A program made the translations under genes and the position numbers. A stretch of 64,000 nucleotides of DNA, taken from Welwitschia mirabilis (Eukaryota > Gnetophyta > Gnetopsida > Welwitschiales). Of this stretch, positions 24,081 to 36,744 are shown one piece after another (the stretch's first letter is position 1; each line of letters opens with the position of its first letter). Location of the stretch: assembly GCA_051453625.1 (NCBI GenBank), contig JBOZIK010000001.1, positions 151,338,348 through 151,402,347 on the forward strand, in the 5' to 3' direction. Below the pieces are notes generated by a model. That model was not told where the DNA came from. It searched no databases and saw nothing but the letters and a program-made list of their open reading frames with translations.

Positions 24081-24945
24081 AATAAGAATAATGATTAAAA
24101 AAAGGCTTTATATTTCCAAGTTTTACATCATCACCAAGAGATAAGTCAAGAGAATTTTTAATTTCATATTTTTTTCAGTAATTAAATCTCCAAGTGTAAT
24201 GTTTCATTTAAATTAGATGTTCGTATCATGATTGGTATACTAAGTAATGCTTCAAATTTAACATAGAAAATCAAAAAAGAAAAATAATTTGCTTCTATTC
24301 CATTTTTCTCATGATTTATTTTGAAAAATTTGGATTTAAAAATAACAAAAGTAGAAACATTTTCTTCAATAATTCTTGGAACTTATGTACTTAGGATATG
24401 CATAGCTAGACTTTGTTTGCAGATAAATAGGCCTTTTTGGATGTTCTCCTTAATTAACTCCATTCCCTCTAATATTTCTTATTTTTAGCAAATCTTACCA
24501 TGTTCATGCATACATAGAAAAAAGTCTAAAGCCATCATGTTGGTTGTCATTCAAATGATACCTTGGATGACCACTTATACCAAAGACTAGAAAAAAGAAA
24601 AATAAATAACAACAAATTTTTTAGAACAACAGAGGTAGATATAAAATTGCCTATCATCCACTTAAATCATCTAAATAATAAAGGAGATAATATTGAATCT
24701 AAAACCGAAAAAAATCCCTAATTTTTATGAAAAAGAAAACCTAGTTTTAGAGTCCCTCATCTGTAACACATCATCTGGATAATAAAAAGGATGATAAGGC
24801 ATTATTTGAGAAAGTAAAATAAAAAATGTAAAATTAAAAGCATATAAATCTATATTAAAATTACAATGCTACCATAAAAAAATAACTTAAATTGAAATCT
24901 AAACTACTTATCTACATAATAATAACCCTTTAGCTTCTTGCGGCC
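24081..24945 (-). other. 5' leader of G2
   Basis: A-rich sequence without a frame. The block after the PBS (minus strand AAGAAGCTAAAGGGTTATTA) corresponds to the leader blocks at 38016 and 10170. Two palindrome relics, near 24665 and 24762, occur as in the G1 leader. Confidence 0.6.
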
Positions 24946-24964
24946 TCATGTGGTAATGGCACCA
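24946..24964 (-). other. Primer-binding site (G2), tRNA-Asp type
   Basis: The minus strand reads TGGTGCCATTACCACATGA, a few bases after the LTR end. The first 13 bases match the Athila-type site TGGCGCCGTTGCC except for three transitions; the rest has decayed. The family uses the 3' end of a tRNA to start minus-strand DNA synthesis. Confidence 0.7.
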
Positions 24965-24970
24965 AAATTT

Positions 24971-25980
24971 TGTAATGCATGTTTAGATAGTTACTACATT
25001 CTTAAGTAAATCTTCTTAATTAAAAATATTTGCACAATACACATACTAGTGTAGATGAGAGTTAATCTAAATGTTATAATCTATTGAAAGAACTAGATGA
25101 AAAGATAAAGAATTAATTTGAGAAAAGTTTTTTCATACTTTTATATTTAGGTAAATAAAAATAAAAATGATGAAAGAAAATAATGTGAAATAATAATAAT
25201 AATGCAATGCTCATAATAAAATGTAACTAAAAACTATTCTAAGTAAAATATCTATTCAATTACAAAATCTTCTTATCAAAAAGATCGACCATTTATAATC
25301 TAAATCAGTCAAGGTGAATTGTTACTAAACCCTAAAAAACCTATGCTATTAGGTACATTGAATAGAAATAAGAAAACATGCAAGTATTATGCTATAAAAT
25401 GGAAAGTAAAATGCAATGCAACTACTAACTAAGAATTTTAACCTTAATAAAGGTTTTCCTTATGACCTTTATTAATTAAAATATTGTCATAAAGTCATAA
25501 CTAACATAAACCATAAGGTAGAATCACATACGAAAGTAAAGAACTATTTTATTGATGTTTAACTAACATTAAATTATAAAGTAATAGAACCTTAATGAAG
25601 AAGATACAACCCAATATCAAGAAAGGCTTCTCTCAATAATAATAGATGGATCTATTACCCTTTAATTTCTTATCACAAGATTTTTAGATGCAAAATAAGA
25701 TCAATAATGGAATGAGGATAAAGAGGGTTTTATTATAATTAACATCCTAACAATAGAAAGCCTAATAATTAGACCCAATCCTAGTGGTACTAAAGAAGGA
25801 TGCATTAACATAATACTAAAGTTAGATAAAGTTTGGTACATCAGTTATTGAGTTATGTGTAGTATCGTCTTGACTATCATTTACATAATGGTGGAGACGA
25901 TGCCATATCAAAAGAGATTTTTATCAACTTTTAGATTAGTCTATTCAGCATTGTTATAAGCTTTCTTATACTATCATTAT
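24971..25980 (-). repeat. Gypsy 5' LTR of G2, missing its first ~250 bp
   Basis: The LTR ends at 24971 (minus strand ...GCATTACA). It aligns with 16981-18231 until the GCTTTCTTATACTATCAT block (about 25960-25978). At that point the sequence switches abruptly to the 3' terminus of the neighbouring LTR. The matching point in the complete LTR is about 250 bp from its start. Confidence 0.8.
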
Positions 25981-27216
25981 TGTAGTGCATATTTATGCAA
26001 TCATTATATCCTTAAGAAAATAATATCAATCACAAATATTTTGGAAAACATATATACTAGTATAGATAAGATTTAATCCAAATGTTATAATCCATCAAAG
26101 TCACTAGATGAGAAAATCGAGAATTGATTTCCTAAAGTATTTTTGTATTTTATATTTAGGTTAAACAAATAAGAATAAAAGAAACAATTAAAAAAACACT
26201 TATGCAATGCTTATAATAAAATGTAAATGAGAACTACTCAAAATGGAATATTTATTTAATTACAAAATCTTTTTATCACAAAGATTATCTATGTATAATC
26301 TAGATCAATTAAGAGAGCTATCACTACATCCTAACCAACCTAAGCTATTAGCTACGTTAAAAAAAAATATTAAAACATTATACTACAAGATGTAAAATAA
26401 AATATAATTTAACTATTCTAATGATTTCAACCTTAATAAAGATTGCCCTTGTGATCTACGTAAACTATGAAACTTTCATAGAATTATAAACAACATAAAT
26501 CATAAGGAAGATGCATAATACAGAATAAGAAAAACTATTTTTAATTCAATTTAATCCAATATCATATTATAAAGCAATAACACCTTGATGAAGAAGACAA
26601 AGGCCAATACTAAGGAAGACTTCTCTTAGTAATAATGGATGAATCTCTTATTCCTTAATCTCTTATCATGAGAATTTCAGTTGCAAAAGAAGATAGATCA
26701 ATGGATCAAGATAAAGAGGTTTTATTATAGCATACTAAGATAGAAAATCTGATAGATTCAATAGAAATATTAACAACGTGCAAGAGATGCATGATACTTT
26801 GCAAAAATTAGGTAAAGTTAGGTACATTGATCATATTTAGATGTTGTTATGTCTATCATCTAGAGGATGATGAAGATAATACCACATTAGTCAGAGTTCA
26901 CACGAGCCTCTTAGATTAGTATAGGTAGCATCCTTGTTAGCTTTGTTATTCATACTAGTATCTGAATGATGATATAAATGATGTTCTCTTAAGTTATTTC
27001 TTTACATTGAATTAGCTATGTTTATCATTAACCTCTTATTTAGATGTAAAGTATTAGATTTTTCTTGAAATGTTATCAAATGTAATGAAGATTAGACATT
27101 TTTATGATTATTGTATTGACTTTTCAATATTGTTGAAACTCCACTTAAGCTTATCTAATGTACTAAAAAGCTATTCAAAATACCATATAAAATAGATACA
27201 ATTTGGCATTATAACA
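25981..27216 (-). repeat. Gypsy 3' LTR of G3
   Basis: Complete LTR, 1236 bp. The minus strand starts TGTTATAATGCCAAATTG after the polypurine tract AAATAGGGGATA (27228-27217) and ends TATGCACTACA at 25981. It directly abuts the truncated LTR of G2. Confidence 0.85.
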
Positions 27217-27999
27217 TATCCCCTATTTAGATTTGTTAGTCCTTGACAAATTTAGGTAAGTAACTATAATTATAATCTAATTTGACTAAGGTAAAAATCA
27301 ACTAGGGAAATGTAAATTAACTCAAAAATAATGTCATGTAGGATAAAATATTAAAGACTAATAACTAAACATTTTATCTTAATAAAGCATGTGGCTGTGT
27401 TATCATACTATGAATTATTTGAATGATGAAGGAAATGATAGGTTAAAAAATTATGCTTATAAAATAAGTACCTATGAAAAATTCATTAAAAATTAAACAT
27501 TCAAATTCTTATATGTGTATTACTTCATCACTTAAAACATTTATCACATCATGGAAATAAATCTAGAGTATCATAAAATGAATCATATGGTATCTTAGTA
27601 ATTTAAATGATGTGCATTATAAGTAATAATATTTCAAAAAAATACATGCATATGTTATGAAGAAAACAATAATAATAACTTAAAATGATTTATACATATA
27701 TAAACTAGGAGTTTTTATTATAATTCAAGAAATGGAAAAATACATTAACAATATAATAATAAGTCACTTCCATTATAATGCAATAATAAATTTATGCTTC
27801 ATGGACCTGGGTGTAGGTGGAGAAAGAGAGGGTGCTTAGGATTAGTAGTAAAATAAGTAATGAGAAATATTTTGAGAGACTATGTTATCTCATCTTCTTG
27901 TACTCAAATTGTCTCTCATATATTTATTAAAATACTATTATTAGCATCTAATACTCTATCTTACGTCTTTATCATCTCCTACTTAATATGATATACCCA
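27217..27999 (-). other. 3' untranslated region and polypurine tract of G3
   Basis: Bases 27217-27500 align with 18232-18520 of G2 (after the polypurine tract, TTTGTCAAGGACTAACA and related blocks). The region 27780-28000 is less certain and only loosely matches 57601-57690. No coding frame is visible. Confidence 0.6.
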
Positions 28000-29570
28000 T
28001 TGTTCAATGCTACACTATTTTCCCTAGGGAGATCATCCTCTACTCCATCTTGATTAATAGATTCTTTGATCCTTTAAACCATGTCTACCAAGAGAGTCTG
28101 CATTTGATCTAGAGAGATGTCTAAGTTAGGTCATAGAACCTATAATCTCTTATCCTTTTCTAGAATTTGGATTCCTATATCCTATAGGTAATAAGTAGAT
28201 GTTTCAAAATGTATAAGCTACTACTCAGTTACAAGCTCTGATATAGCAAAACAATGGAAGATAGTAGAGAGGAGGTATAGATATCTTAAAGTTTGTGTGT
28301 GTCTAGCCTCTATCATTGATTTTAGTCTCCTCCAAATAAACATTAATAAGTCCATCTTCATGTCTTATTAAAATCCTATTAGTATCTATAAANNNNNNNN
28401 NNATGAGCCACCATAGCATAATTATCATGAATTAATGAGATGATATTATGGATCACTCCTCTATGCACGATCTTATAGGTAGGTGATAAATGTGTAATGA
28501 GTACTCTCTAGTTATATCCTACAATGTATCCAAGTATATCTAACATAGTCCCATAGGCATTATACTCCTTTGTATCACAAGCAGAGTGTATATGAATACT
28601 CTCCAATTCCTCTAACTATATGATAGTGGCTATGTAACTTAGGATGAGGGAAACCTTATGGCTATGAATGATAGTAATAATCATATCTACTCTTCATTCA
28701 CCAGCATCAAGCCTCTACTTGATATGCATGATATCATAGGATTATCTAATATTTAATACATAGTAGGCCCTATGTACATTAATGATCTACAAAAGCTATG
28801 AATCAGTCAATCTCAGGTCTATGTCAAGATTGATCTTACTCATGAAATTAAAAAAGTATCTCTTTACTCAAATGACTATAAACTAAGTAGAAAGATATCA
28901 AGCATAATGAGGTGGTAAGTCTATCAGATTTACTCTCTACATGACTAGAGATACTACAGGACTAACCTCCTAGGCTAACAACTGAGGCTTAGGCTCTGCC
29001 TATCTAGTGCATCTTGTGCATTACCTAGTAAACGTCATTATAATATGCATCACATGAGATAAAAGTCAAAATTGCTAAAATATATTTCATGAAAGTGTAA
29101 AAATAACCCCCATAAATCAATTTATACAATAATATCAAAAATATATCCTACCCCTTATAAGAAGTTCAATACATTCTATATTATCTAAATGTCTAAGAAA
29201 AATTCATCAAAAGGGGTTAAATGCATGAGAAAATCAGAAAGATAAAATAGTTGGGTCCCATAAAAGGTGAAAAATAAAAGTGATCAAATAGAAAAACTAA
29301 TCTATTAGAACTCATTGCATTGATTATTTTAACTATAAGAACTATTTAGTTTTGGCTAATGATATGAGAGAACATGAGTTCTAAAGATAAAAACCTAATT
29401 CTATTTTATAAAGCATACAAATTCATATTTCATAAAAGAATATGAACTGAAAATTAGATCTATTTAATTCAAATTAAAGAGCTTAAAAAACTAAACATTA
29501 TATGTAAAAACTATGATTTGAAATGCTAAAAAATAAGTGAAAAATTAAAAGTAATGATGGATAGAGAAAC
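28000..29570 (-). pseudogene. 3' ORF of G3 (Athila env-position / plant transposon-protein type)
   Basis: It aligns on the minus strand with 57601-59420 of G4 and with 38450-40200 (plus) of GB. Shared points include GAAACAT(A/G)CCT(C/T)ATTTT at the upstream end and the TGATAGTGGCTATGTAA / CATCATAGGATTATCTAA segment in the middle. Badly broken frame with a 10-N gap inside (28393-28402). It lies between the integrase region and the 3' LTR, where Athila-group elements carry an extra ORF of unknown function. See the G4 copy for the best-preserved residues. Confidence 0.5.
28393..28402. other. Assembly gap (10 N)
   Basis: Short N run of nominal size within the 3' ORF remnant of G3. Confidence 0.99.
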
Positions 29571-29971
29571 ATGCCTTATTTTGTAAAAATCTAATAAAAT
29601 CTCACAAATGAGTACTAAATATAAGTGGATGAGATGTCAAGCATGATAATGGATCTAAACATGAAACAGTCTTCTCAAGGAAAAGGTAATCAAAATGTAT
29701 CAACCAGGAAGAAGCATGATGAAAAATACTCAATAAATATGCATGAACTCAAGATGATTATTAAAATGTATACAACTCAGGAATATTCCAAGGAATTTCA
29801 TTCAAACCTAAGGAAACATCATGTAATCATAAGAAAACTATTAAATGATTAAGTCCTTAAACTAATGATGAAAAAGAATGGAAATAACTTTGAAATATCA
29901 ATACTAAATGACTAAAGAAAAAATAGAATAAAAGTAGACATCTAGGAATATGAAGAAGATAGTAAACCTAC
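29571..29971 (-). other. 3' spacer of G3, left part of the interrupted site
   Basis: It aligns with about 59930-60090 of G4 and 19480-19620 of G2 (blocks such as AAAACTATTAAATGATTAAG and AATAACTTTGAAATATCAA). It stops at 29971 with GTAAACCTAC, exactly where the chromovirus LTR begins. Confidence 0.8.
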
Positions 29972-31938
29972 TATCACATCTTTATTTTTACAGGACCAAA
30001 GACTTAGCCTAAAAATTTAATTAAAATTATTTTTTTGTTATAGGATTTACAAGATAATTTACAAGATAATTTAGTTATTGTTATAGGATTTACAAGATAA
30101 TTTAGTTATTGTACATATTTTTCTTATGATTAAGATATAATTATATTGCATAAAATTTGTGCTCTAATTATTTTGTAATATTCATAATATTATTTTGTTG
30201 TAAATCCTTGGTAATTTAATTATTACCTTTAGTGGCTAAATTAGTGGTTATATTAGTGGTTAAATCAAAGGATAAATTAGAAACTAAATTAATGGATGCA
30301 TTAATATTATTTTTCTTAAGTAAATTTTTACACTTCCCTATATTTAACATGGAAAATATATTTATAATATGGCTCATTTTTATTATTTATTTTATTAAAT
30401 GCATTATTAACTATTATGTTAAAATATTTTTCACCCAGTGATCTAGCAAGTTAATGATTAGGAATTATGGAATCCCTACCACTTCTATCACTTATATCAC
30501 CCTCTTTTGTGATGGTGTCTTTTCATGTTTTGTGTCTTTTCACATCCTACATTTTCTACTATAAATAGGACATTCTTCTTCCCTCATTTTATATCTTGAG
30601 AAAACCTTTGCTTTTAAGTACTGGTGACTTTAATCTAGAAAAACCTTGAAGCATTGAAATCTTTAGAAGTTCTCGAGTCTTCATCTTAATTTTGGATATG
30701 GTTTTTAGCTTAGTCTATTTTTTTATATGGTTCTTGGCTCAACATTTTTTTTAAAAAAAAAAATTTCATTGTCTTTATTTCTTGCATTTTGTTTCCATCT
30801 CATAATGCTTACATTTCTTAAATGCTTTATTAGTATTTTGTAAACTCTTGAAGTTTGTAAGTTCTGTTTATAAATCGTAAACCTTATGAGATAATTTATT
30901 AGAATTATTTCATTATAATTATAGATCATATTTATTTAAGTTTTGTAACTATTCATTGGTCTATATTAATATGTTATAAATTATTAAAAATTTCCTCTAG
31001 AAAGTGAACTAAATAAATTTTTTCCTATAGATGTATTGGTTTGGATTACACTAAATTACCTCTAGATATTAAAGGGAGCAAATTATCCCCTATAAATATA
31101 TGCATTTTAATTACTATAAATTACCTTTAGAGAATAAAGGAAGTAGATTAGTCTCTTTACATTTGTGCAACTATGGTTTTTTAGTTTGTATGAGGTATTA
31201 ATTACATATTGCATTTATTTAACATTGCACTCTTATATTCGATTAACTGTAATAGTGCATACTTAGATTTAATTAACTGTACAATCTTGAATGGCACATT
31301 CTTAGATCACTAGAACTTGAATATTACAATTTTAAACTATTGATTCTTGGAATACCATTTTATGTTACTTATGGATCCCAAAGTTTGGTTTTCTATACTG
31401 GAATATTTTAGACTTTGATGTGTCTCATGTGTATTACTTACTCTCATGCCTTGGCTATATCCTTTGGGTTTTTCTCATCCTTCTTTCCACCTGTTATTAC
31501 TTGAGCCATACTAGGGATTATGACTATTTCATAGTTTTCATACCATATTATTTATATAGGTTGGAACATTGGTATGAATTCTAGTCATCTAGAGGAAAAT
31601 GCTTGTTGTTATTGGCTTGAAACAATTTTATTATTTATGACTTATGTAGTTGCAGTTGTAATATGTAAAAGTGTTATATTATTACAATTTTTTATAAATA
31701 TTATGTAAACATTATAACTTTCCTCTTATACTATGAAACTATTTTAAATTAACTTGTTTCATCATCATGTTGTTATCATTATTATAATTACCTCTCAAAA
31801 ATTTCATTCTAGTATTAAATTGAGGATTTTTTTTTAAGCATGATAAATTTTTAATTAGTACATAATAATGATGAAAAATGTTGAATAAGTTACATTAAGC
31901 AACATTTATAGTTTTGGATTAAAAATTAGGATGTTACA
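29972..31938 (+). repeat. Chromovirus 5' LTR (element T)
   Basis: About 1.97 kb. It aligns with 47649-49696 over its whole length. It starts TATCACATC (partner TGTGATTTC, so TG has become TA) and ends GATGTTACA. TATA box TATAAATA at 30560-30567, followed downstream by CTTTAGAAGTTCTCGAGTC. A short tandem duplication of TTATAGGATTTACAAGATAA lies at about 30037-30112. A PBS follows immediately, so this is the left LTR. Confidence 0.85.
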
Positions 31939-31941
31939 TTT

Positions 31942-31957
31942 TGATATCAGAGTAAGG
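31942..31957 (+). other. Primer-binding site of T (initiator tRNA-Met type)
   Basis: TGATATCAGAGTAAGG lies three bases after the LTR end. Plant chromoviruses carry TGGTATCAGAGC here; the differences are one G-to-A and one C-to-T. Confidence 0.75.
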
Positions 31958-34140
31958 TTAGCAATTATACTAGGTGTAGTCATTGTGAATATCACTAGGT
32001 TGTGATTTAACTAGAATAATTATTGTAAACCATGGTACATTTCAACATTACAACCTAGGATGCAATTTCACTAGGCATAATTACTATTAGGATATTAATA
32101 ATAAGGTAGATATTACATTTGCTACTAATAACTAAGTGTTCTTTACCTTTATTTTAGAAGGTATTAAACATATAAATAATAGTCATCAACCTTATTGAAA
32201 TTACTTAATAGTATTATTATTGATCTAAATTATCAGATAGACTCATGAAACTAAGATAGCCTCACAAAATAAAAGAGATTATAATAAATGAATAAAAATA
32301 TTTGACATAATGAGAATTATTTTTGAATTCATAAAGAATAAGATTATCGAAAGTAAATAAGATAATAATAAGGCTACAAAAAACTAAAAAGGATCTAACT
32401 AGCTTGGGGGGATAAAAACAAAAGGAAGAAAATAAAATAAGTATTCTATTTACATAGTGAAGAAGAAGAATTCCTAAACAATAAAAATAGGTCTCTGTCT
32501 TCTACACTCAATCCACTCTAATAAGATCCTCCATAAACTATTATTTCATAAGGGCTCTCTAGAGCTCATTCATACACATATATGCTTTTCTTTTCATAAG
32601 AGACATCTTTTGTCTTCTTTAGGATGAATAAATTAATCTATTCTAGAGTCCACACAAATCTAAAATCATATGGAAAAGACTAGCATATGGTATTTGATTT
32701 TTCTCTACAACATCATACATAACATTTTTTAAATAGCATGTGAAATTCTAACATATAAGCTTATGATTTATTTAAATACATTGATGGATACTATAGATCC
32801 CTAGGAATATTAACCTAAATGACTTATTTTTTAAGGTAAAACCTAGCATTAATAGAGTTAAAGTAGTAAGTCATAGATATCAAATACTATGAAGTAGCAT
32901 CATAGCCACCAATACTATTTAGAAACATGTAGATAGCCAAATAGCCATGGGTGTTCTTCATCTTGTACAACTTTTGGGAAAGAGGATCAAACATTGAAAA
33001 TAGTATTTTTAACAAAGGCTTCATAAATGGAATTAATATTTTTGTAGTAATGCTTAATGTCTTAGATGTCTAGTGAATTTAAGTTAAAGCATTACTTTTG
33101 TAGAACATTTTTGTTCAAGAAGTTTTTAAAATGCTCTTCAAGATCTCTAGGCTCTATTAAGCACTTTTATTTGAAAGTATTATTGATTCCAAGCTTTTGG
33201 AATTGGAGACTAAGAATTTTAATTTCTTTTCATTAGATGTTTAGACACCTTAAATGCATTTTTAGTGAATGTTTGGATCCCTTTAGTTTCATTAGAGTTT
33301 TTGCTGTGTTGTCTTGACCTATTACTTCTACACATAGAAAAACTTTATGCTAAAAGTCTATAGATGATTTTATATAAGGAAATGCTAAAGGTGAAAAATA
33401 AATGACAAAACAAGGGGATTTAGTAACAATAAAGTTATATTTTATATTGTCTATGCTAGGGCCACATAGTTTAGAGATTATTAGAATTAAGATAATCATG
33501 AGTTTCGAATATATTTAGTGGTCTGTTCATAGATTGAAGAATTATTTTGTAATAATTTGTCTTCAAACTTTATTATATGACTTCTACTTATAATAATAAA
33601 TAAACAAGTAAAAAATCTATAGAAAATAGGATCGTAGAAATAGAGAAATTAGTAAATCATATTTTCAATAGTTAATAATATACTCACATATAACTTAACA
33701 TCTGATTTAATTTCACTAAGTGCTTCTTCATCATGAGATAGTGTATTTGATTAGTCTATAAATAAGAGAGCTACCCAATATAGGATAATGCTTGAAAACT
33801 ATTTACCTTCAAGGAATACAGATTTCATAAAGCACATAGTGGCTAGCATCTTAAGTGCATTATTTAAAAGTTCTTATAAGAATATTACACATGTAGATTC
33901 ACTCTAAAATACCACAAAGATAAATGTTGTGTCTGAAACATCCATAAAATCTATTTATCCTATGAAATTAATATTGACTTCTAAAGTAATTTTAAAAGAT
34001 GAAATAGGCCTTAAAATAATTCATGAAAACAGTAGTAAAGACACATGAATATTAGAGAAAACTAGACCAAATAGTAAGATTAGTGTAAGGACTACCTTGA
34101 ATCCTACTATTTTGGATCTTTAAAATGTAGAATCCATCTA
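31958..34140. other. Unclassified interior of T
   Basis: It should hold the leader and gag of T, but nothing recognisable remains on the plus strand. On the minus strand, between about 33060 and 32400, one frame has relatively few stops and reads FSMFDPLSQKLYKMKNTHGY followed by LAIYMFLNSIGGYDATS and YYFNSINARFYLKK. I cannot place it in any family. The other parts look like featureless AT-rich DNA. Confidence 0.4.
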
Positions 34141-34433
34141 TTATGCTACCAATTTATGCACATTTGATATGGTATTTTGAGTGTTTTTACAGGTTAATAG
34201 ACAAGTAAAGGCTTGATTTCCATAATAAGAGCTAAAATGGAAGATATGAAAACATGCCATCTCTATGATGATTTATAACACTTTGAATAATTATTAATAC
34301 TTTGCATTTCTAAGATAATTTCTTGTAAACAATTAAGGCTAATGCCCTAATGCAATATTTATAAAAGACCATCCTTCACCTCATCATCCAGATAATTTGA
34401 TGGATAATAGAGCAATTCATGCTAATAAACATG
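34141..34433 (+). repeat. Gypsy LTR fragment, first ~290 bp
   Basis: TATGCTACCAATTTATGCAC and the following 280 bp align with the beginning of the LTR at 40741 (shared GATTTCCAT, CATGATGATTTATA and CATCATC(C/T)AGAT blocks). The match ends at about 34433, where integrase-tail sequence begins without a transition. Confidence 0.8.
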
Positions 34434-34670
34434 TTAACTTCTAAATGGTTAGATCCTTATCTTATAGAAAAAGTACATGAAAATGGCTTAGTTAAAATAT
34501 TCAATCAAAATACTTAAGAAATTTAACAAGTTAATAGGCAAAGGTTAAAAACTTATGAGTTATCTTCTGATGAAACCTTGAACATGATAGAAGCACTTGT
34601 TTTGGAAGTTCTTTTTCATGACGAGGACATTCCTTTTGTTATTATTTAAATTATTTCTTAAGTAAACATC
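34434..34670 (+). pseudogene. Gypsy integrase tail (GB)
   Basis: The plus-strand frame reads WLDPYLIEKVHENGLVKIF, then after a stop RLKTYELSSDETLNMIEALV. This corresponds to LGPYLIEKVHLNGLV in GA and to the minus-strand tails of G3 and G4. Only the last ~75 codons are present; the rest was removed by the deletion that fused it to the LTR fragment. Confidence 0.8.
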
Positions 34671-34972
34671 ATGTTATGACTTAAATATGTTTATCTTAAC
34701 ATATGTATTTACTTATGAAGTTTCCATGATTAGTAATATTTTACTTGAATATTTTTAATGATAAGATTAGCTTTATCTAATCTTCAGACATTTGTATATC
34801 TATGAACTTCATTTTACAAGGAAGATGCCTTAGTTCTTTCTTTATCTTTTAATAATATGAGTAATTAATTCCTTTTTTACATTTTTATTTTGTTAGTTAT
34901 CTAATTCCTTTAGTTTTATCCTTACAAGTACATGGTCATGTGGAATAATACATAAAAAAAAAATGTATGAGA

Positions 34973-35031
34973 NNNNNNNNNNNNNNNNNNNNNNNNNNNN
35001 NNNNNNNNNNNNNNNNNNNNNNNNNNNNNNN
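34973..35031. other. Assembly gap (59 N)
   Basis: N run whose right edge is the GA microsatellite. Confidence 0.99.
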
Positions 35032-35072
<41 letters not shown>

Positions 35073-35111
35073 GAGAGAGAGAGAGAGTAAATGAGGAAGA
35101 GAAAAAGAAAT
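35032..35111 (+). repeat. (GA)n microsatellite at gap edge
   Basis: Mostly pure GA with a few AAAG interruptions, ending in GAAAAAGAAATAAAG. It occupies the same position as the purine tracts of GA, G2, G3 and G4. Confidence 0.95.
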
Positions 35112-36731
35112 AAAGATCATGCTCTTTCACGTTATATCTCAAAAAGATGGTCATCATGATGTCCTATCACAAGCACACTGAGGCAAATATTCTTGAGAGG
35201 GACTTTGGCAGTGTGATATGGTAGCTATAGGAACTCCACTAGGGGATCAATTGGCCATGTTGTACGGGTCCTTACTCCTCTGATAGTAATTACACTCCTC
35301 TCATTGTGAACAATTAAATTGTATTTTGAAGCTATGAGATTAGTGGTGTCCCTAGTGTGATTAGAGGCATTACTTGTTTCTAGACTTATCTTCATTTTCT
35401 TTATTTATTTTTAGTACTTCCACATGATTACTCTACTTTTTTGAATTCTAGTATTATTTTGATATGGTAGATTGTAAGTTCCTATTTTAAAATACCATTT
35501 TATTTTATCATTCATTCTTTGATAATATTAGACATACATTTTCATAATCATTACTTAATCGTGTGGTATTTTATAATTACTACATATTATCATGCATCTT
35601 TTATCAAGTGATTTTATGATTGTTGTTAAGGAAATTTATTAGATTATAATTTAGAGTAAGAAAGAAATCTTTTTCATGTTCCTAGTTGTCCATTTTAATT
35701 TTATTTTTCTTTAATTATTTTCTTGGATTTTTTAAAGTCATTTTCCATACTTTTTTAACATCATATTATGGATCTAATCATTTTCTAGTTTCTTGTTCTC
35801 TAGAGGATCATTGTTTTCTTTCTAATAGGTTCCCATGATCTAATGTATTCTAGTTCATCCTTTTCTTGTGTTTGGGCATAGTTAAGAACTCTTTGAGCAT
35901 TACTTATTTCCACTTAATGTATTTTCTTCTATATTTACCTTTTCCCTCTCCACCATGAGTATGTTCTTTAGGATATTTCTTCACTTTCTTCCTATTTTCT
36001 ATTTTCTTTCTACTATTTTTCTGTGTTTTCTTGTTTCCTAGTTTTTCTTTTTTATTTTACCTTTTCCTTGAAATAGCTTATTTGATAATTATTGTCCCAC
36101 TTCTATCATCCCAATGACAGAGGGGATGACACTCTTTCTTTATTCTTGGTGAAATTCGAGACATCTTATTTCTTTTGTGAGAGAAGTAGGACACCTTTAT
36201 GGGTGTTATTCTATGATTTTTAACATAATTTTTCCTATTATAAGATTTCATGATCTAAATTTATGAATAATTCATGAAATTTATCTCACAGGATCTAGTG
36301 GCATACCATAAAGTTTTCCCATAGTTATGTTTTAGATCATCTAAAAAGTTGCTATATCTACTCATGTCCTTTTCCCTTATGATGATACTAATGAACTTAA
36401 AATACATCACTCTTTTGAGGATAGCACTATTTAAGTCTGTCACATTAGTCCATTATGACTATTTTCTATAATATGCATATACATTTTCATTCCATCAGCT
36501 ATCAAAGTTATGATTTCTATTTCTATAGAGCATTCATTTATTTTATAGTAACATGCCTAAGTAGAGGGCTTAGGGAATGTTTTTTAGCATTTGTATTAGT
36601 TATCTATTTGTGATATTGTTTCTTACATGATTTAATGGGACTCAATTTACATCTTTTTAGTGCTATTTTATCTTACTCAAATTAGCTCATAATCTAGTTG
36701 ATTACTTACTTTGTTAGGTACTAATAAGGCT

Positions 36732-36744
36732 AAGTAGGAGGCTA
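36732..36744 (+). other. Polypurine tract (GB central LTR)
   Basis: AAGTAGGAGGCTA immediately before the LTR start at 36745. Confidence 0.75.

Larger units (their letters stand above)
16981..25980 (-). mobile_element. Gypsy element G2 (Athila/Tat type), internally deleted
   Basis: In minus-strand order the element holds a 5' LTR lacking its beginning (25980-24971), PBS (24964-24946), leader, gag linker (24080-21990), integrase tail (21570-21051), purine tract (20244-20146), 3' region, polypurine tract and 3' LTR (18231-16981). Protease, RT, RNase H and most of integrase are missing. The internal order matches G3 and G4, so one large deletion is the simplest explanation. It cannot move on its own. 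Confidence 0.8.
34671..36731 (+). other. 3' region of GB first unit
   Basis: It aligns with 1361-3294. No ORF. Contains the gap at 34973-35031 and the GA tract. The conserved ATCATGATGTCCTATCACAA block follows the tract, then GGAACTCCACTAGGGGATCA. Confidence 0.7.
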
